Shown here piece by piece: positions 29,937 to 40,339 of a DNA stretch of 64,000 nt. The notes beneath the pieces are model-generated. The model made no database searches, was not told the DNA's origin, and was given only the letters and a program-made list of their open reading frames with translations. The stretch comes from Pectobacterium zantedeschiae (GTDB lineage: Bacteria; Pseudomonadota; Gammaproteobacteria; Enterobacterales; Enterobacteriaceae). Numbering within the stretch: position 1 is the stretch's first letter; every line of letters starts with the position of its first letter. Where the stretch lies: positions 2,469,229-2,533,228 of the forward strand of contig NZ_NWTM01000001.1 of NCBI RefSeq assembly GCF_004137795.1, read 5' to 3'. Both the position numbers and the translations under genes were made by a program.

Positions 29937-32183
29937 TTAGCGCCCACCGCGAATCAAGCCGCCCAGTCCGCGCTCTTCCATGAAGATCGCCGCCCACTGT
30001 CGAACTTCTGTCGCATTCTGTGCATTCAATAATTGCTTCACCAGTGCCTGCGACTCAGCGAGCGTAATTTGGCGCAGCAAATATTTAATTCGTGCAACGC
30101 TGCGCCCGTTCATGCTGAGAGAACGATAACCTAGCCCGGTCAACAGCAGTGCGCCAAGCGCTTCTCCCGCCATTTCACCGCATACGGAAAGCGGAATGTT
30201 ATGCCGTTCGCACTCGGCAGCTATCATATTCAGTGCTTGCAACATAGAAGGATGAAGGCTGTCATAAAGCGATGCCACGTGAGCGTTATTGCGATCCACT
30301 GCCAGCAGATATTGCGTCAGATCGTTGGTGCCGACCGAAACAAAATCGATCCGGGAAGCCAGATGAGGGAGCAGAAACAGCATCGATGGCACTTCGATCA
30401 TAATCCCAATCCGCGGCTTGGGCTGCGGGAAGCCGAGTAATTCCTCTACTTCACCTGCGGCCTGATCGATCAGACGACGCGCTTCACTGATTTCATCCAG
30501 GCTGCTGATCATTGGCAACAGGATATTGAGATTACCGATATGTGCATTAGCACGCAGCATGGCGCGCACCTGAATTAGAAAAATTTCAGGCTGATCGAGC
30601 GTAATACGAATACCACGCCAGCCAAGACAAGGGTTTTCTTCGCTGATAGGTAAATAAGGTAATGGCTTATCCGCACCAATATCCAGCGTGCGCAGCATCA
30701 CGGGGCGCGTAGGATAAAGCGCCAACATGCTTTGGTATTGCGCCATCTGCTCATCTTCGGACGGAAACCCACTTTGCAGCATAAAAGGGATTTCCGTACG
30801 GTATAACCCAACACCATCAACCTGATTAATAAAACGTTTTTCATGATCGGCACTTAGCCCCGCATTCAGCATAACCTGAATACGCTCACCGCTTTTCAGT
30901 ACAGCAGGCTGCTCCATCTCGCCTTCGGCCAGACGAGTCAGCTCGTTTTCTTCCGTCAGCAGGCGCTGGTATTCCTGCACCAGCACTGGTTCGGGATCGA
31001 CCAGCAGCTCACCGCGATAGCCGTCGATAATCAGCTGCCGCTGATGCAGCAATTCTGGCTGAATATCTGCGCCAACCAGCGTAGGAATACCCATGGCACG
31101 CACTAAAATCGCCGCATGCGAATTGGCAGCACCGTCATACACAACTACGCCCGCCAACCGCTCTGGCGGCAGTTCCGCCAAGAGCGTTGCCGTTAATTCA
31201 TCCGCAACAAGGATAAAGCGCTCAGGCCATTGCCCCATGATTTGCGCGTTATCGTCAAGGTGAAACAGCAGCCGTTGTCCTAACGCGCGCAGATCGCCAG
31301 CACGCTCGCGCAAGTAGGTATCCTGCAAATTGGTGAACTGCGCCGCAAAACGTTCGATCACCAGTTTGACGGCCCACTCAGCGGCGTTACCCGCATCCAC
31401 CTCCTGAAACAGTTCACGTTTGAGACGCGCATCATTCAGCAAGTGCGAATACAAATCGAAAATCGCCGCGCTCTCTTTCTGCGCGCTGGCGCTAAACCGT
31501 TTGCTGAAGCGACGGAATTCCGCCGTCGCCTCCTCTAACGCCTGCGTTAAACGGGAACGCTCGCGCTCGCTATCCAAGCTCGAGGCGGGGAAAACCTGCT
31601 CCAGAGAAGGCTGGGTACAATCCTGCCAGCCGGGGGCTATCGCTACACCTGGTGCAGCGACCAGCGCCTTAACGCGCGTCTGACGGTATTGGCCGAAAAG
31701 CGTTTTTATCTGCGAAAGAGAAAGAATAGCGGCCATCTGCGTGGCCAGCGTCACCATGAACGATTCTTCGTTTTTATCAAACTGACGATGTTCACGCTGC
31801 TGAACCACCAGCACACCCAGCAGATGGCGACGGTAAATAATAGGAACACCGAGAAAAGAACGGAAATGTTGCTCTTTTACCGAGGGGATATATTTGAAGC
31901 TGGGGTGCGTACGAGCATCGGCCAAATTGATAGGCTCAGCACGTTGACCGACCAGCCCGACGATACCTTGCCCAAACGCCAGCGTAACCGTACGCCCGCG
32001 CGGCTTTTTCAATCCGCGCGTTGCCATCAGGTAGTAGCATTGACGATCGTGATCGGCCAGATAAATGGAGCAGACTTCCGTGTCCATAGCCTGACAGGTC
32101 TCATTGACCAGAATGTCCAGCGCATCACTAAGGCGGGCCGTTGCCGCAACATTTTCGACAATTTCTCGCAAGCGCGTGAGCAT
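29937..32183 (-). CDS. ptsP: Phosphoenolpyruvate-protein phosphotransferase EI(Ntr)
   Basis: A 748-residue first component of the nitrogen PTS, phosphorylating NPr from PEP. The N-terminal GAF domain (about 1-165) senses nitrogen metabolites. The phospho-His domain has the active-site His in DGAANSHAAILVRAMG, and the PEP-binding TIM barrel has RTEIPFML and EVPSMLFLLPH. The stop is 13 bases from the rppH-ptsP junction, so it is probably cotranscribed with rppH. Confidence 0.97.
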   Translation of the reverse strand: MLTRLREIVENVAATARLSDALDILVNETCQAMDTEVCSIYLADHDRQCYYLMATRGLKKPRGRTVTLAFGQGIVGLVGQRAEPINLADARTHPSFKYIPSVKEQHFRSFLGVPIIYRRHLLGVLVVQQREHRQFDKNEESFMVTLATQMAAILSLSQIKTLFGQYRQTRVKALVAAPGVAIAPGWQDCTQPSLEQVFPASSLDSERERSRLTQALEEATAEFRRFSKRFSASAQKESAAIFDLYSHLLNDARLKRELFQEVDAGNAAEWAVKLVIERFAAQFTNLQDTYLRERAGDLRALGQRLLFHLDDNAQIMGQWPERFILVADELTATLLAELPPERLAGVVVYDGAANSHAAILVRAMGIPTLVGADIQPELLHQRQLIIDGYRGELLVDPEPVLVQEYQRLLTEENELTRLAEGEMEQPAVLKSGERIQVMLNAGLSADHEKRFINQVDGVGLYRTEIPFMLQSGFPSEDEQMAQYQSMLALYPTRPVMLRTLDIGADKPLPYLPISEENPCLGWRGIRITLDQPEIFLIQVRAMLRANAHIGNLNILLPMISSLDEISEARRLIDQAAGEVEELLGFPQPKPRIGIMIEVPSMLFLLPHLASRIDFVSVGTNDLTQYLLAVDRNNAHVASLYDSLHPSMLQALNMIAAECERHNIPLSVCGEMAGEALGALLLTGLGYRSLSMNGRSVARIKYLLRQITLAESQALVKQLLNAQNATEVRQWAAIFMEERGLGGLIRGGR

Positions 32184-32195
32184 AATGTGCCTGAA

Positions 32196-32729
32196 TTACC
32201 CTCTTTTTCGCCGGGGACCAGATGGGGTCGCCGCACGAGCCGCAACACTCTCCTGAAGCAGTATCACCGGGTTGATAAATTCCTTCATCACGCGACGATA
32301 CACATCTCGCTTAAAAGAGACGACCTGACGTACCGGATACCAGTAACTCACCCAGCGCCAGCCATCAAATTCCGGCGTGCCGCTGCTCTGCATATTGATA
32401 TCCGACTCATTACACATCAACTGTAGCAAAAACCATTTCTGCTTTTGGCCGATACAGACCGGTTTTGTATCCCAACGCACCAAACGCTTTGGTAATTTAT
32501 AGCGTAACCAGTTACGGGTAGATGCCAACACGCGCACATCCTTTTTTCTTAACCCGACTTCTTCAAACAGTTCGCGGTACATCGCCTGCTCGGCACTTTC
32601 ACCGGGATTAATTCCCCCCTGTGGAAACTGCCATGAGTGCTGACCATAGCGCCGGGCCCACATCACCTGCCCCTGCCGATTACAAATTACAATACCAACG
32701 TTTGGGCGGTAGCCATCATCATCGATCAC
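32196..32729 (-). CDS. rppH: RNA pyrophosphohydrolase
   Basis: A 177-residue Nudix enzyme that converts 5'-triphosphate (or diphosphate) RNA ends to monophosphate, starting RNase E decay. The Nudix box spans residues 38-60 (GGINPGE to the REL-EE-VGL part). The C-terminus is basic (PSGPRRKRG). ATG at 32729. It heads the rppH-ptsP unit on the minus strand and faces away from mutH. Confidence 0.97.
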   Translation of the reverse strand: MIDDDGYRPNVGIVICNRQGQVMWARRYGQHSWQFPQGGINPGESAEQAMYRELFEEVGLRKKDVRVLASTRNWLRYKLPKRLVRWDTKPVCIGQKQKWFLLQLMCNESDINMQSSGTPEFDGWRWVSYWYPVRQVVSFKRDVYRRVMKEFINPVILLQESVAARAATPSGPRRKRG

Positions 32730-33425
32730 CGGACTACCTCAATAAACATCAATGCAAAGATGACCTGATTGTTTCACACTCCCGTCAGGCGGTAAACCAC
32801 TGCTTAGAAAGCATGTGACACGAATAAAAGTAAGATAACCCACAGATAAGATCAAAGTTATAAACATGTGAAGGCCATAATTCGCAATTTATTCACTTTT
32901 TCTGTGGACATCTTTGTGCAGAACCCATGAAGAAGTGAGTAAAACTCATTTTTCATGAAGAAAAAAAATCACTACAAATTAAAAAATAGTGCTTTTTATT
33001 CATTAAATTACAAACCATTTTAATTGAAATAGCGAACCCTGATTTTTTGTTCAAATGACATACAATACAAGATTGGCGAAAGATCGCACTATGCCGATTT
33101 TATCCACAGGGAATGCCTCAAACTCAGGCAATAAATAGGCAAAAACAGCAAAAAGGCCAGGAGTCAAGGCTGTAAATGGAACCAGTAATTCATGTTTATG
33201 TGGGTTATCCAAGAAATCTGTGGATAACCTAGTGTAAGATCCTGTTTATTGTTGGTGGCTACAAGTGCACAGTTTGCAAAACGATGTTCAGTGATCGTCA
33301 TCACACTAAAAAAAATCGCTATTAATCATGCTATTATTGTTTCTCTCCACAGTCTTTCAGGCTGTGTGCTGATATTTTCTATCTGCTGTATTTTTTTTGA
33401 GCGGAAAAACATCGAGCTATACGCT
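32730..33425. other. 696-bp AT-rich rppH-mutH divergent region with DnaA-box-like sites
   Basis: No gene is seen here. It contains two exact TTATCCACA boxes (33100-33108 plus; 33219-33227 minus), near matches at 33204-33212 (TTATCCAAG) and about 32834 (GATAACCCACA) and 32901 (TGTGGACAT on the opposite strand). It also has an inverted pair GGTTATCC (33203) with GGATAACC (33222) and long A/T runs around 32950-33060. It must also hold the promoters of rppH and mutH. Confidence 0.6.
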
Positions 33426-34121
33426 ATGAATTCACCCAAGGTTCACACGACTGCACCGCTAAATGAGCAAGCTTTGCTGGAACGTGCGCAATCCCTCGCG
33501 GGTTATAATCTCGCAGAATTAGCAGATATCGCTCGCCTGCCTCTTCCTGCCAACCTGAAACGCGACAAAGGCTGGATTGGCATCTTGCTGGAGCACTTTC
33601 TAGGCGCAAGTGCTGGCAGCAAGCCTGAGCAGGATTTCCCTGACATCGGCATTGAGCTAAAAACCATACCTATTGATGAACAGGGAAAACCGCTGGAAAC
33701 GACCTTCGTGTGCGTTGCACCGTTAACAGGCAACAGCGGCGTAACGTGGGAAAGCAGCCACGTACGACACAAGCTCGCTCGGGTGCTGTGGATTCCAGTA
33801 GAAGGCTCGCGACACATTCCGCTAGGAGAACGTCGTATTGGCACACCGCTGATATGGAGCCCCAATGAAGAAGAAGAAGAACAGTTGCGCTGCGATTGGG
33901 AAGAGTTGATGGATCTGATCGTACTCGGCCGGGTAGAAAGCATCACCGCCCGACATGGCGAAGTGCTACAGTTACGCCCCAAAGCAGCAAATAGTCGAGC
34001 ATTAACAGAAGCCATTGGCGAGTTTGGTCAACCGATTCTGACGCTACCGCGCGGGTTCTACCTGAAAAAAACCTTTACCACACCGCTACTGGCCCGCCAC
34101 TTTATGCAGCTCAGCGACTGA
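33426..34121 (+). CDS. mutH: DNA mismatch repair endonuclease MutH
   Basis: A 231-residue endonuclease that nicks the unmethylated strand at hemimethylated GATC when activated by MutS-MutL. Catalytic residues Asp70, Glu77 and Lys79 are in the segment [11 protein letters not shown], same numbering as E. coli. The start ATG at 33426 follows the family N-terminus; an open frame from 33249 upstream is AT-rich non-coding DNA. Confidence 0.97.
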   Translation: MNSPKVHTTAPLNEQALLERAQSLAGYNLAELADIARLPLPANLKRDKGWIGILLEHFLGASAGSKPEQDFPDIGIELKTIPIDEQGKPLETTFVCVAPLTGNSGVTWESSHVRHKLARVLWIPVEGSRHIPLGERRIGTPLIWSPNEEEEEQLRCDWEELMDLIVLGRVESITARHGEVLQLRPKAANSRALTEAIGEFGQPILTLPRGFYLKKTFTTPLLARHFMQLSD

Positions 34122-34416
34122 ATTTAATCAGCAGCAAATTTAATTAGCGCGATGCTCTATTAGCCCCCTACTTCATCGGTAGGGTACTTCATCGTACACT
34201 GCCTTATACATAGCACTATATATGCAGCAGTTGTGCGACGAGGGAATGCTACTGGGGAAAACCTGACGCTGACCTGAAGCAAAAGGGATGCCAGCGGACG
34301 TGCCGCCATGCGAAAGATGCAAAGGATGTTTTTACAACATCACACTTTTGCTTGCCTACACACCGAACTGGCAGAGTATAATATCGTTTACGTTTTGTTT
34401 AAGGTGTATTGATATA

Positions 34417-35133
34417 ATGTTTGATTGGATTGTTGATCCGAACGCATGGTTGGCATTGGGAACGCTGACTATTCTGGAAATCGTTCTTGGGATCGATAAC
34501 ATTATTTTCCTGTCTCTGGTTGTCGCCAAACTGCCGAAAGCCCAACAAAATAAAGCTCGCCGCATCGGGTTGATGGGTGCAATGTTGATGCGTTTGGGAC
34601 TGCTCGCGTCTATCGCCTGGGTCATGCGTCTGACCGACCCACTGTTTACCCTCGCAGGTAATGAAATCTCCACGCGCGACCTGATTCTGTTCTTCGGGGG
34701 ACTCTTCCTGATCTGGAAGTCGAGTATGGAAATTCACGAAACCGTCGAAGGCGGTTCGGAAACTCATAATTCCAAGGTGTACTCTTTCTTTGGTGCGATT
34801 GTGCAAATTATGCTGTTAGACATTATCTTCAGCCTGGATTCTGTTATCACCGCCGTCGGCCTATCTGACCATCTGTTTATTATGATGGCTGCTGTCGTTA
34901 TCGCTGTGGGTGTCATGATGTTCTCCGCACGTCCTATCGGTGAATTTGTAGAACGTCATCCATCCGTCAAAATGCTGGCCTTGTCGTTCCTGATCCTTGT
35001 TGGGTTCACCCTGATTCTGGAAAGCTTCGACGTCCACGTACCGAAAGGCTACATCTACTTCGCCATGTTCTTCTCAATGTCCGTTGAAGCATTGAACCTG
35101 TTGCGCAGTAAAAAAGATAAAACAGCGCACTGA
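34417..35133 (+). CDS. ygdQ: TerC family inner-membrane protein (YgdQ)
   Basis: A 238-residue integral membrane protein with about seven helices. TerC landmarks are GIDNIIFLSLV near the N-terminus and FSLDSVITAVG in the middle, with membrane Asp residues. Related proteins are linked to metal (manganese) export, but YgdQ itself is uncharacterised. ATG at 34417 has AAGGTG upstream; a -10-like TATAAT is seen at 34377-34382. Same neighbours (mutH, ygdR, tas) as in E. coli. Confidence 0.9.
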   Translation: MFDWIVDPNAWLALGTLTILEIVLGIDNIIFLSLVVAKLPKAQQNKARRIGLMGAMLMRLGLLASIAWVMRLTDPLFTLAGNEISTRDLILFFGGLFLIWKSSMEIHETVEGGSETHNSKVYSFFGAIVQIMLLDIIFSLDSVITAVGLSDHLFIMMAAVVIAVGVMMFSARPIGEFVERHPSVKMLALSFLILVGFTLILESFDVHVPKGYIYFAMFFSMSVEALNLLRSKKDKTAH

Positions 35134-35171
35134 TCGCTATATTGCGCCCGTTTTTTACGGTAAAGACATCA

Positions 35172-35200
35172 TAATCAGGCGGCAACCTGCCGCCTGATTA
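35172..35200. terminator. Hairpin after the TerC-family gene
   Basis: A perfect 13-bp stem TAATCAGGCGGCA with TGCCGCCTGATTA and a 3-nt loop, 39 bases after the stop. The flank is A-rich (CACAAAATTAATT) rather than a clear T-run. Confidence 0.6.
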
Positions 35201-35309
35201 CACAAAATTAATTCCCTCCAAACGCATTTTTTCCATTATTCCTACGTTATCTCCCAAAACCATTTGCTAGACTCACTTTAAGTTTTGGCACTTATTAACG
35301 GGTTAATTG

Positions 35310-35528
35310 ATGAAAATACAGATGAAAATGGCGGTAACACTGGCGTTATTATTCACCCTTGTGGGCTGTTCCAGTAACTACGTAATGGCGACAAAAGAAG
35401 GACAAATGCTCCTTACGCAGGGAAAACCTGTGCTGGATAAAGATACCGGGCTGCTCAGCTATATCGATGAGCAAGGTAATCAGAAACAAATCAACAATGA
35501 CCAAATCTCACAGATAGTGCAGCGTTAA
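35310..35528 (+). CDS. ygdR: Small lipoprotein, YgdR family (DUF903)
   Basis: A 72-residue outer-membrane-type lipoprotein. The signal ends at lipobox LVGC with Cys20, followed by SSN. The mature domain is the DUF903 SH3-like fold ([30 protein letters not shown] region). The ATG at 35310 is used; a TTG just before it is in frame but unneeded. Confidence 0.88.
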   Translation: MKIQMKMAVTLALLFTLVGCSSNYVMATKEGQMLLTQGKPVLDKDTGLLSYIDEQGNQKQINNDQISQIVQR

Positions 35529-35735
35529 GATCGCTGCCAGCCCGAAACAAGCTCCTCGCCTCGGCCGAACTACCAAGAATAATCTGAAAAGGATAACAGA
35601 AGAGACTTCCCCACTCGCCACGGCTTCGTTATAGTCGAATTCAGGTGTGTCTTCCCAAACTCATTGGAATCGCAGCAAATCATGCGGAGATGACGGGAAA
35701 TACGCCTGCTATTTTCAGACATAAGGAAGCTGGCA

Positions 35736-36776
35736 ATGCAATATCACCGTATTCCCCATAGTTCTTTAGAAGTGAGCGTGCTGGGTCTTGGTACGATGAC
35801 CTTTGGCGAACAGAATAGCGAAGCAGACGCTCATGCCCAGTTAGATCACGCCATTGCCGCAGGTGTTAACCTGATTGACACAGCAGAAATGTACGCCGTT
35901 CCTCCTCGCCCTGAAACACAGGGATTAACCGAAAGCTATATCGGTTCCTGGCTAAAATCCCGTGGTGGACGTGAAAAGTTGATTGTGGCGAGTAAAGTGT
36001 CCGGCCCTGTGCGCGGAAACGATCACAGCATCCGCCCACAACAAGCTCTGGACAGGAAAAACATCCGCGCCGCGCTGGATGCCAGTCTGCAACGTCTGAA
36101 CACTGACTATATCGATCTCTATCAGTTGCATTGGCCACAGCGCCAGACCAATTGCTTTGGCAAACTTAGCTATCAATATACTGATGATAAACCGGTAGTG
36201 ACGCTGCTGGAAACGCTGGAAGCGCTGAATGAACAGGTGCGTGCCGGTAAGATCCGCTATATCGGTGTTTCCAACGAAACCCCATGGGGCGTGATGCGTT
36301 ACCTGACTTTGGCGGAAAAACACGATCTGCCACGCATCGTTTCGATTCAGAACCCCTACAGCCTGCTGAACCGCAGTTTTGAAGTCGGTTTAGCGGAAAT
36401 CAGTCAGCATGAAGGGGTAGAACTTCTCGCCTATTCATCACTGGCGTTCGGTACGCTGACGGGTAAATACCTCAATGGCGCGAAACCCGCGGATGCCCGC
36501 AACACGTTATTTAGCCGCTTCACCCGCTATACTGGCCCACAGGCTCAGGCAGCGGTTGCCGAGTATGTAGCGCTGGCACAAAAGCACGGACTGAACCCAG
36601 CGCAAATGGCATTGGCATTTGTGCGTCAGCAGCCGTTCGTCGCCAGTACGCTGCTGGGCGCGACCACGCTGGAACAGTTGCAAATCAATCTCGACAGCCA
36701 GAATCTGACGCTGGACGGTGAGATCTTAGATGAGCTGGAAGCTATCCACCGCCGCTTCACGTTCCCGGCACCATAA
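35736..36776 (+). CDS. tas: Aldo/keto reductase Tas
   Basis: A 346-residue NADP(H)-dependent aldo-keto reductase. The catalytic set is visible: Asp and Tyr in NLIDTAEMYAVP, Lys in VASKVSGP, and His in YQLHWPQRQ. The NADP-binding C-terminal half (LGATTLEQLQINL) is also present. Tas was found in E. coli as a suppressor of tyrosine auxotrophy; its natural substrate is uncertain. A rho-independent terminator follows. Confidence 0.94.
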   Translation: MQYHRIPHSSLEVSVLGLGTMTFGEQNSEADAHAQLDHAIAAGVNLIDTAEMYAVPPRPETQGLTESYIGSWLKSRGGREKLIVASKVSGPVRGNDHSIRPQQALDRKNIRAALDASLQRLNTDYIDLYQLHWPQRQTNCFGKLSYQYTDDKPVVTLLETLEALNEQVRAGKIRYIGVSNETPWGVMRYLTLAEKHDLPRIVSIQNPYSLLNRSFEVGLAEISQHEGVELLAYSSLAFGTLTGKYLNGAKPADARNTLFSRFTRYTGPQAQAAVAEYVALAQKHGLNPAQMALAFVRQQPFVASTLLGATTLEQLQINLDSQNLTLDGEILDELEAIHRRFTFPAP

Positions 36777-36783
36777 ACGCAAA

Positions 36784-36806
36784 AAACCGGGCAATGCCCG
36801 GTTTTC
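36784..36806 (+). terminator. Rho-independent terminator after tas
   Basis: AAACCGGGC, loop AAT, GCCCGGTTTTC: an 8-9 bp stem and a T-run, directly after the tas stop. A-run on the other side may serve the convergent gene too. Confidence 0.85.
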
Positions 36807-36852
36807 TTTAATGTTTGTAGATGCACTGCAATAGTATGTAGTGGTACTGCGT

Positions 36853-37566
36853 TTACTTTAGCGACTGTAAGAGGCTCTTGCGCTGGTTTTCCAATGACGT
36901 GACGCGTCCGCATACGTCATTGCCAAAGCGTTGGAACTCCAGTTCCTGATTATTCCACTCAGCCTGAATCGCTTTCTGCAAACCGCCGAGATTACCCATC
37001 ATCGCCTGTAGCGGATTGCCACCACTGGACATCTGTTTTACGCCCATTTCGTTCAGGCTGTCCTGCAAGACGCCGCCCATGCTTTGCTGCACGATCTGCT
37101 TGCCATCTTGCTCAACCTGCTTAATCGCCTGATGGTGGAACGTCAGGCCATCGCTGCGGTGTTCGATAATACGGTTCATCTGCTGTTTGAGCTGTTTATC
37201 CAGCGTAGTCAGACGATTACGCACATTGCTGTCGCTGCCGAGCTCCTGCACGATCACTTTATCCAACGCGACACGTGCTTTTTCAAGATGCTGCTGCGCA
37301 CCCTGGTCGATCCACGGCAGTTGTTGGCGTAAATCCGCCTGATAGGCTTTGGATTTCTGGCGCTGTTCGGCGTTCAGGGTCAATGGCGTTCCGTTGCGGA
37401 CAATATCACCCTGCGGAGAAAGCTGTAAATTGCCGCTAGCACCCACGACCTCTACATACTGCGGACTGATAATGATGTCGTCCTGCGGATTCACGTTGCA
37501 CTGGTAGGCCGCCTGCGCTTGCCAGGACAGCAACATTAATAAACCCAAGGTCATTTTACGCGACAT
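36853..37566 (-). CDS. yggN: YggN family periplasmic protein (DUF2884)
   Basis: A 237-residue exported protein of unknown function. The signal peptide runs MSRKMTLGLLMLLSWQAQA with cleavage before AYQCN. The mature part is charged and helical (coiled-coil-like EKARVALDKVIVQE and QQMNRIIEHR). ATG at 37566 was chosen for its AGGAG seven bases upstream and its placement at the signal peptide; a start at 37587 would add seven residues without a site. Confidence 0.88.
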   Translation of the reverse strand: MSRKMTLGLLMLLSWQAQAAYQCNVNPQDDIIISPQYVEVVGASGNLQLSPQGDIVRNGTPLTLNAEQRQKSKAYQADLRQQLPWIDQGAQQHLEKARVALDKVIVQELGSDSNVRNRLTTLDKQLKQQMNRIIEHRSDGLTFHHQAIKQVEQDGKQIVQQSMGGVLQDSLNEMGVKQMSSGGNPLQAMMGNLGGLQKAIQAEWNNQELEFQRFGNDVCGRVTSLENQRKSLLQSLK

Positions 37567-37635
37567 ATTTTCTCCTGAAGAAAACAACGACAGTGGCGAG
37601 AAAGCGGCAATGTGCCCTCTGATGAGGTGGATAAC

Positions 37636-37659
37636 GCCTGAGCCAGGATCAGCTCAGGC
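37636..37659. terminator. Hairpin between yggL and yggN
   Basis: Stem GCCTGAGC with GCTCAGGC and an 8-base loop, 22 bases after the yggL stop on the minus strand. No T-run; weak terminator or attenuator. Confidence 0.4.
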
Positions 37660-37680
37660 ATGCCTTGATAAGACCAAGGA

Positions 37681-38025
37681 TTACAGCAGGTGTTCTGGCA
37701 GATCCCACCAGATATCGAACAGGTTGCTGACTTTCACGTCCGTCAGTTTCTGCTCTTCCAACCAGCGACTAACCAGTTGGCGATGCTCTTCGGTGCAGTG
37801 ACCAATTTTTTGCAGACAGATCAGGCCTTCCCAGAGCAAATAACCGCTGCCTTCAAATGCCAACCCTTGTGGTTCAATGACGTCGTCGACGAATTTATCC
37901 ATCAGCTTGTCGATATCTTCCACGCTAGTGCCTTCCGGGAAGCGAAAGCTAACCGAAAAACCTAATTCCTGAAACTCATCAATGTGCAGTTTTTTACGTA
38001 AACGACGGCTACGAGCTTGTGCCAT
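37681..38025 (-). CDS. yggL: YggL family protein (DUF469)
   Basis: A 114-residue small cytoplasmic protein. The start MAQARSRRLRKKLHIDEFQELGF and the C-terminal WLEEQKLTDVKVS segment are typical of the YggL family, which has been linked to ribosome association. The trmB stop is one base upstream of its ATG, so the two genes are coupled. Confidence 0.9.
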   Translation of the reverse strand: MAQARSRRLRKKLHIDEFQELGFSVSFRFPEGTSVEDIDKLMDKFVDDVIEPQGLAFEGSGYLLWEGLICLQKIGHCTEEHRQLVSRWLEEQKLTDVKVSNLFDIWWDLPEHLL

Positions 38026-38026
38026 T

Positions 38027-38746
38027 TTATTTTATCCTCTCAAACATCAGATCCCACACGCCATGCCCCAAACGCTGGCCGCGTGCTTCAAATTTCGTCA
38101 GCGGGCGGGACTCCGGCCGCACAACGTACTCATTATTATCGGAAAGATTACGGTACCCAGCGACAGACGTCATCACTTCGAGCATGTGTTGTGCATAAGG
38201 TTCCCAATCTGTTGCCATATGGAACACACCGCCAACTTTCAGCTTACTTTGCACCAATTCGACGAACGGCACCTGCACGATACGGCGTTTATTATGGCGA
38301 GCTTTGTGCCACGGGTCAGGGAAGAAGAGTTGAACCATGGACAATGAGCCATCGGGAATCATCCTCATCAGCACTTCGATCGCATCGTGACACATCACGC
38401 GCAGATTGCTGATTCCCGCATCCTGTGCGGAAGCGAGACACGCCCCTACACCGGGCAGGTGAACTTCAATACCGAGGAAATTCTGCTCGGGATGCTGTGC
38501 CGCCATCGTCACCAGCGATGCCCCCATCCCAAAACCAATCTCCAGCACCACGGGTGCTTCGCGCCCAAATAACGCATTAAAATCTACCTGCTCGGTCTGA
38601 TATTCCACGCCCATCACCGGCCAGTAGTTATCCAGCGCCAGCTGCTGCCCGTTGGTCAAACGCCCCTGACGGCGGACAAAACTGCGGATACGACGCATCG
38701 GGCGCCCGTTTTCATCAAATTCCGGTGAAATGACGTTGTTAATCAT
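38027..38746 (-). CDS. trmB: tRNA (guanine-N7)-methyltransferase
   Basis: A 239-residue SAM enzyme that makes m7G46 in tRNA variable loops. Motif I is [13 protein letters not shown]. The PDPW motif ([16 protein letters not shown]) and the C-terminal [17 protein letters not shown] are diagnostic. Divergent from mutY, as in E. coli. Confidence 0.97.
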   Translation of the reverse strand: MINNVISPEFDENGRPMRRIRSFVRRQGRLTNGQQLALDNYWPVMGVEYQTEQVDFNALFGREAPVVLEIGFGMGASLVTMAAQHPEQNFLGIEVHLPGVGACLASAQDAGISNLRVMCHDAIEVLMRMIPDGSLSMVQLFFPDPWHKARHNKRRIVQVPFVELVQSKLKVGGVFHMATDWEPYAQHMLEVMTSVAGYRNLSDNNEYVVRPESRPLTKFEARGQRLGHGVWDLMFERIK

Positions 38747-38914
38747 AAAGAGTGCTTACTTGCTGTCCGATTTCGTTAATGAAACGCGCATTATGCAAGG
38801 ATACCGCGGTTTAGCAAGCCCACTGCCTCGGAAAGTTCCGGTTTACAGCACATTCACTCTGTGCTGGAATCGCTGTCAAACTTTTTACCTGTCGGATAGT
38901 GATTCCATTTTATG

Positions 38915-40018
38915 ATGCAAGCGCAACAGTTCGCCCATCAGGTGCTGGACTGGTATCAACGCTATGGCCGCAAAACGCTGCCATGGCAGCTTGAGAAAAC
39001 TCCCTATAAAGTATGGCTATCCGAAGTGATGTTGCAACAAACGCAAGTCACCACGGTTATCCCCTATTTCCAACGCTTTATGGAACGCTTTCCAAACGTC
39101 AACGCATTGGCGGCAGCGCCGCTGGATGAAGTGCTCCACTTATGGACCGGGTTGGGCTACTACGCCCGTGCACGTAATCTACACAAAGCGGCGCAGACCA
39201 TCGTTTCACGCCATGGCGGCGAATTCCCGACCACCTTTGATGAAGTCGCCGCGCTGCCGGGCGTTGGGCGATCTACCGCAGGCGCAGTTTTGTCGCTCTC
39301 TCTCGGCCAGCATTACCCCATTCTCGATGGCAACGTGAAGCGCGTGCTGGCACGCTGCTACGCCGTTGACGGCTGGCCGGGCAAGAAAGAGGTCGAAAAG
39401 AAGCTGTGGGCACGGAGTGAAGATGTCACACCTGCCGAAGGTGTCAGCCAGTTTAATCAGGCGATGATGGATCTCGGCGCGATGGTTTGCACCCGCAGCC
39501 GCCCCAAGTGCGAACTGTGCCCGCTGAACGCTGGTTGCATTGCCTACGCCAACCACAGCTGGGCGCAATACCCTGGTAAGAAGCCTAAGCAGACATTGCC
39601 GGAGAAAACTGGCTGGTTCCTGCTGATGCAACAGGGTTCTCAGGTTTGGCTGCAACAGCGCCCCACAGTGGGTCTGTGGGGCGGGCTATTTTGCTTCCCA
39701 CAGTTCAGCGAACGTCATGAATTGGAACTCTGGATGCAGCAACGTGGTCTGAATCCTGATGGATTGCAACAGCTTGTCGCGTTCCGCCACACATTTAGCC
39801 ATTTTCATCTGGATATCGTTCCGCTTTGGTTGAACGTATCGCAGAGCGAACGCTCACAAAACAGGTCCTGCATGGATGACAGTGCAGGTCTCTGGTATAA
39901 CTTAGCGCAGCCGCCGTCTGTCGGACTGGCCGCCCCGGTAGAACGCCTGCTGAGGGAGCTGGCTCACCCACAGTCAACACTTTTGAATGACTGCGCAATC
40001 GATGAGGAAGAAGCATGA
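38915..40018 (+). CDS. mutY: Adenine DNA glycosylase MutY
   Basis: A 367-residue base-excision repair enzyme that removes A opposite 8-oxoG. Glu37 ([11 protein letters not shown]), the helix-hairpin-helix [11 protein letters not shown] with Asp138 ([10 protein letters not shown]), and the [4Fe-4S] Cys cluster ([18 protein letters not shown]) are all present. A Nudix-like 8-oxoG recognition domain forms the C-terminal third. The second of two adjacent ATGs (38915) matches the E. coli start. It overlaps yggX by 4 bases. Confidence 0.97.
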   Translation: MQAQQFAHQVLDWYQRYGRKTLPWQLEKTPYKVWLSEVMLQQTQVTTVIPYFQRFMERFPNVNALAAAPLDEVLHLWTGLGYYARARNLHKAAQTIVSRHGGEFPTTFDEVAALPGVGRSTAGAVLSLSLGQHYPILDGNVKRVLARCYAVDGWPGKKEVEKKLWARSEDVTPAEGVSQFNQAMMDLGAMVCTRSRPKCELCPLNAGCIAYANHSWAQYPGKKPKQTLPEKTGWFLLMQQGSQVWLQQRPTVGLWGGLFCFPQFSERHELELWMQQRGLNPDGLQQLVAFRHTFSHFHLDIVPLWLNVSQSERSQNRSCMDDSAGLWYNLAQPPSVGLAAPVERLLRELAHPQSTLLNDCAIDEEEA

Positions 40019-40287
40019 GCAGAACGATTTTTTGTACCTTTTTACAACGCGACGCTGAAGGGCAGGACTTCCAGCTCTACCCCGGCGATCTGGGCAAGCG
40101 CATCTATAACGAAATCTCTAAAGAAGCCTGGGCGCAGTGGCAAACCAAGCAAACGATGCTGATCAACGAGAAAAAACTCAGCATGATGAATGTTGACGAC
40201 CGTAAGCTACTGGAACAGGAAATGATCAAATTCCTGTTTGAAGGGAAGGACGTTCACATCGAAGGCTATACGCCTCCGAGCCACTGA
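40015..40287 (+). CDS. yggX: Probable Fe(2+)-trafficking protein YggX
   Basis: A 90-residue protein that helps protect iron-sulfur clusters from oxidation. It begins [19 protein letters not shown] with the conserved Cys7, then the helical [15 protein letters not shown] segment. It overlaps mutY (ATGA) and precedes mltC by 52 bases; the same order is found in E. coli, where it partners MutY's cluster-containing context. Confidence 0.96.
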   Translation: MSRTIFCTFLQRDAEGQDFQLYPGDLGKRIYNEISKEAWAQWQTKQTMLINEKKLSMMNVDDRKLLEQEMIKFLFEGKDVHIEGYTPPSH

Positions 40288-40339
40288 GATTGCGGGCTTT
40301 CGGGCCCGCTTGCGTCCCTATTCCGACACGGCTTGTTAT

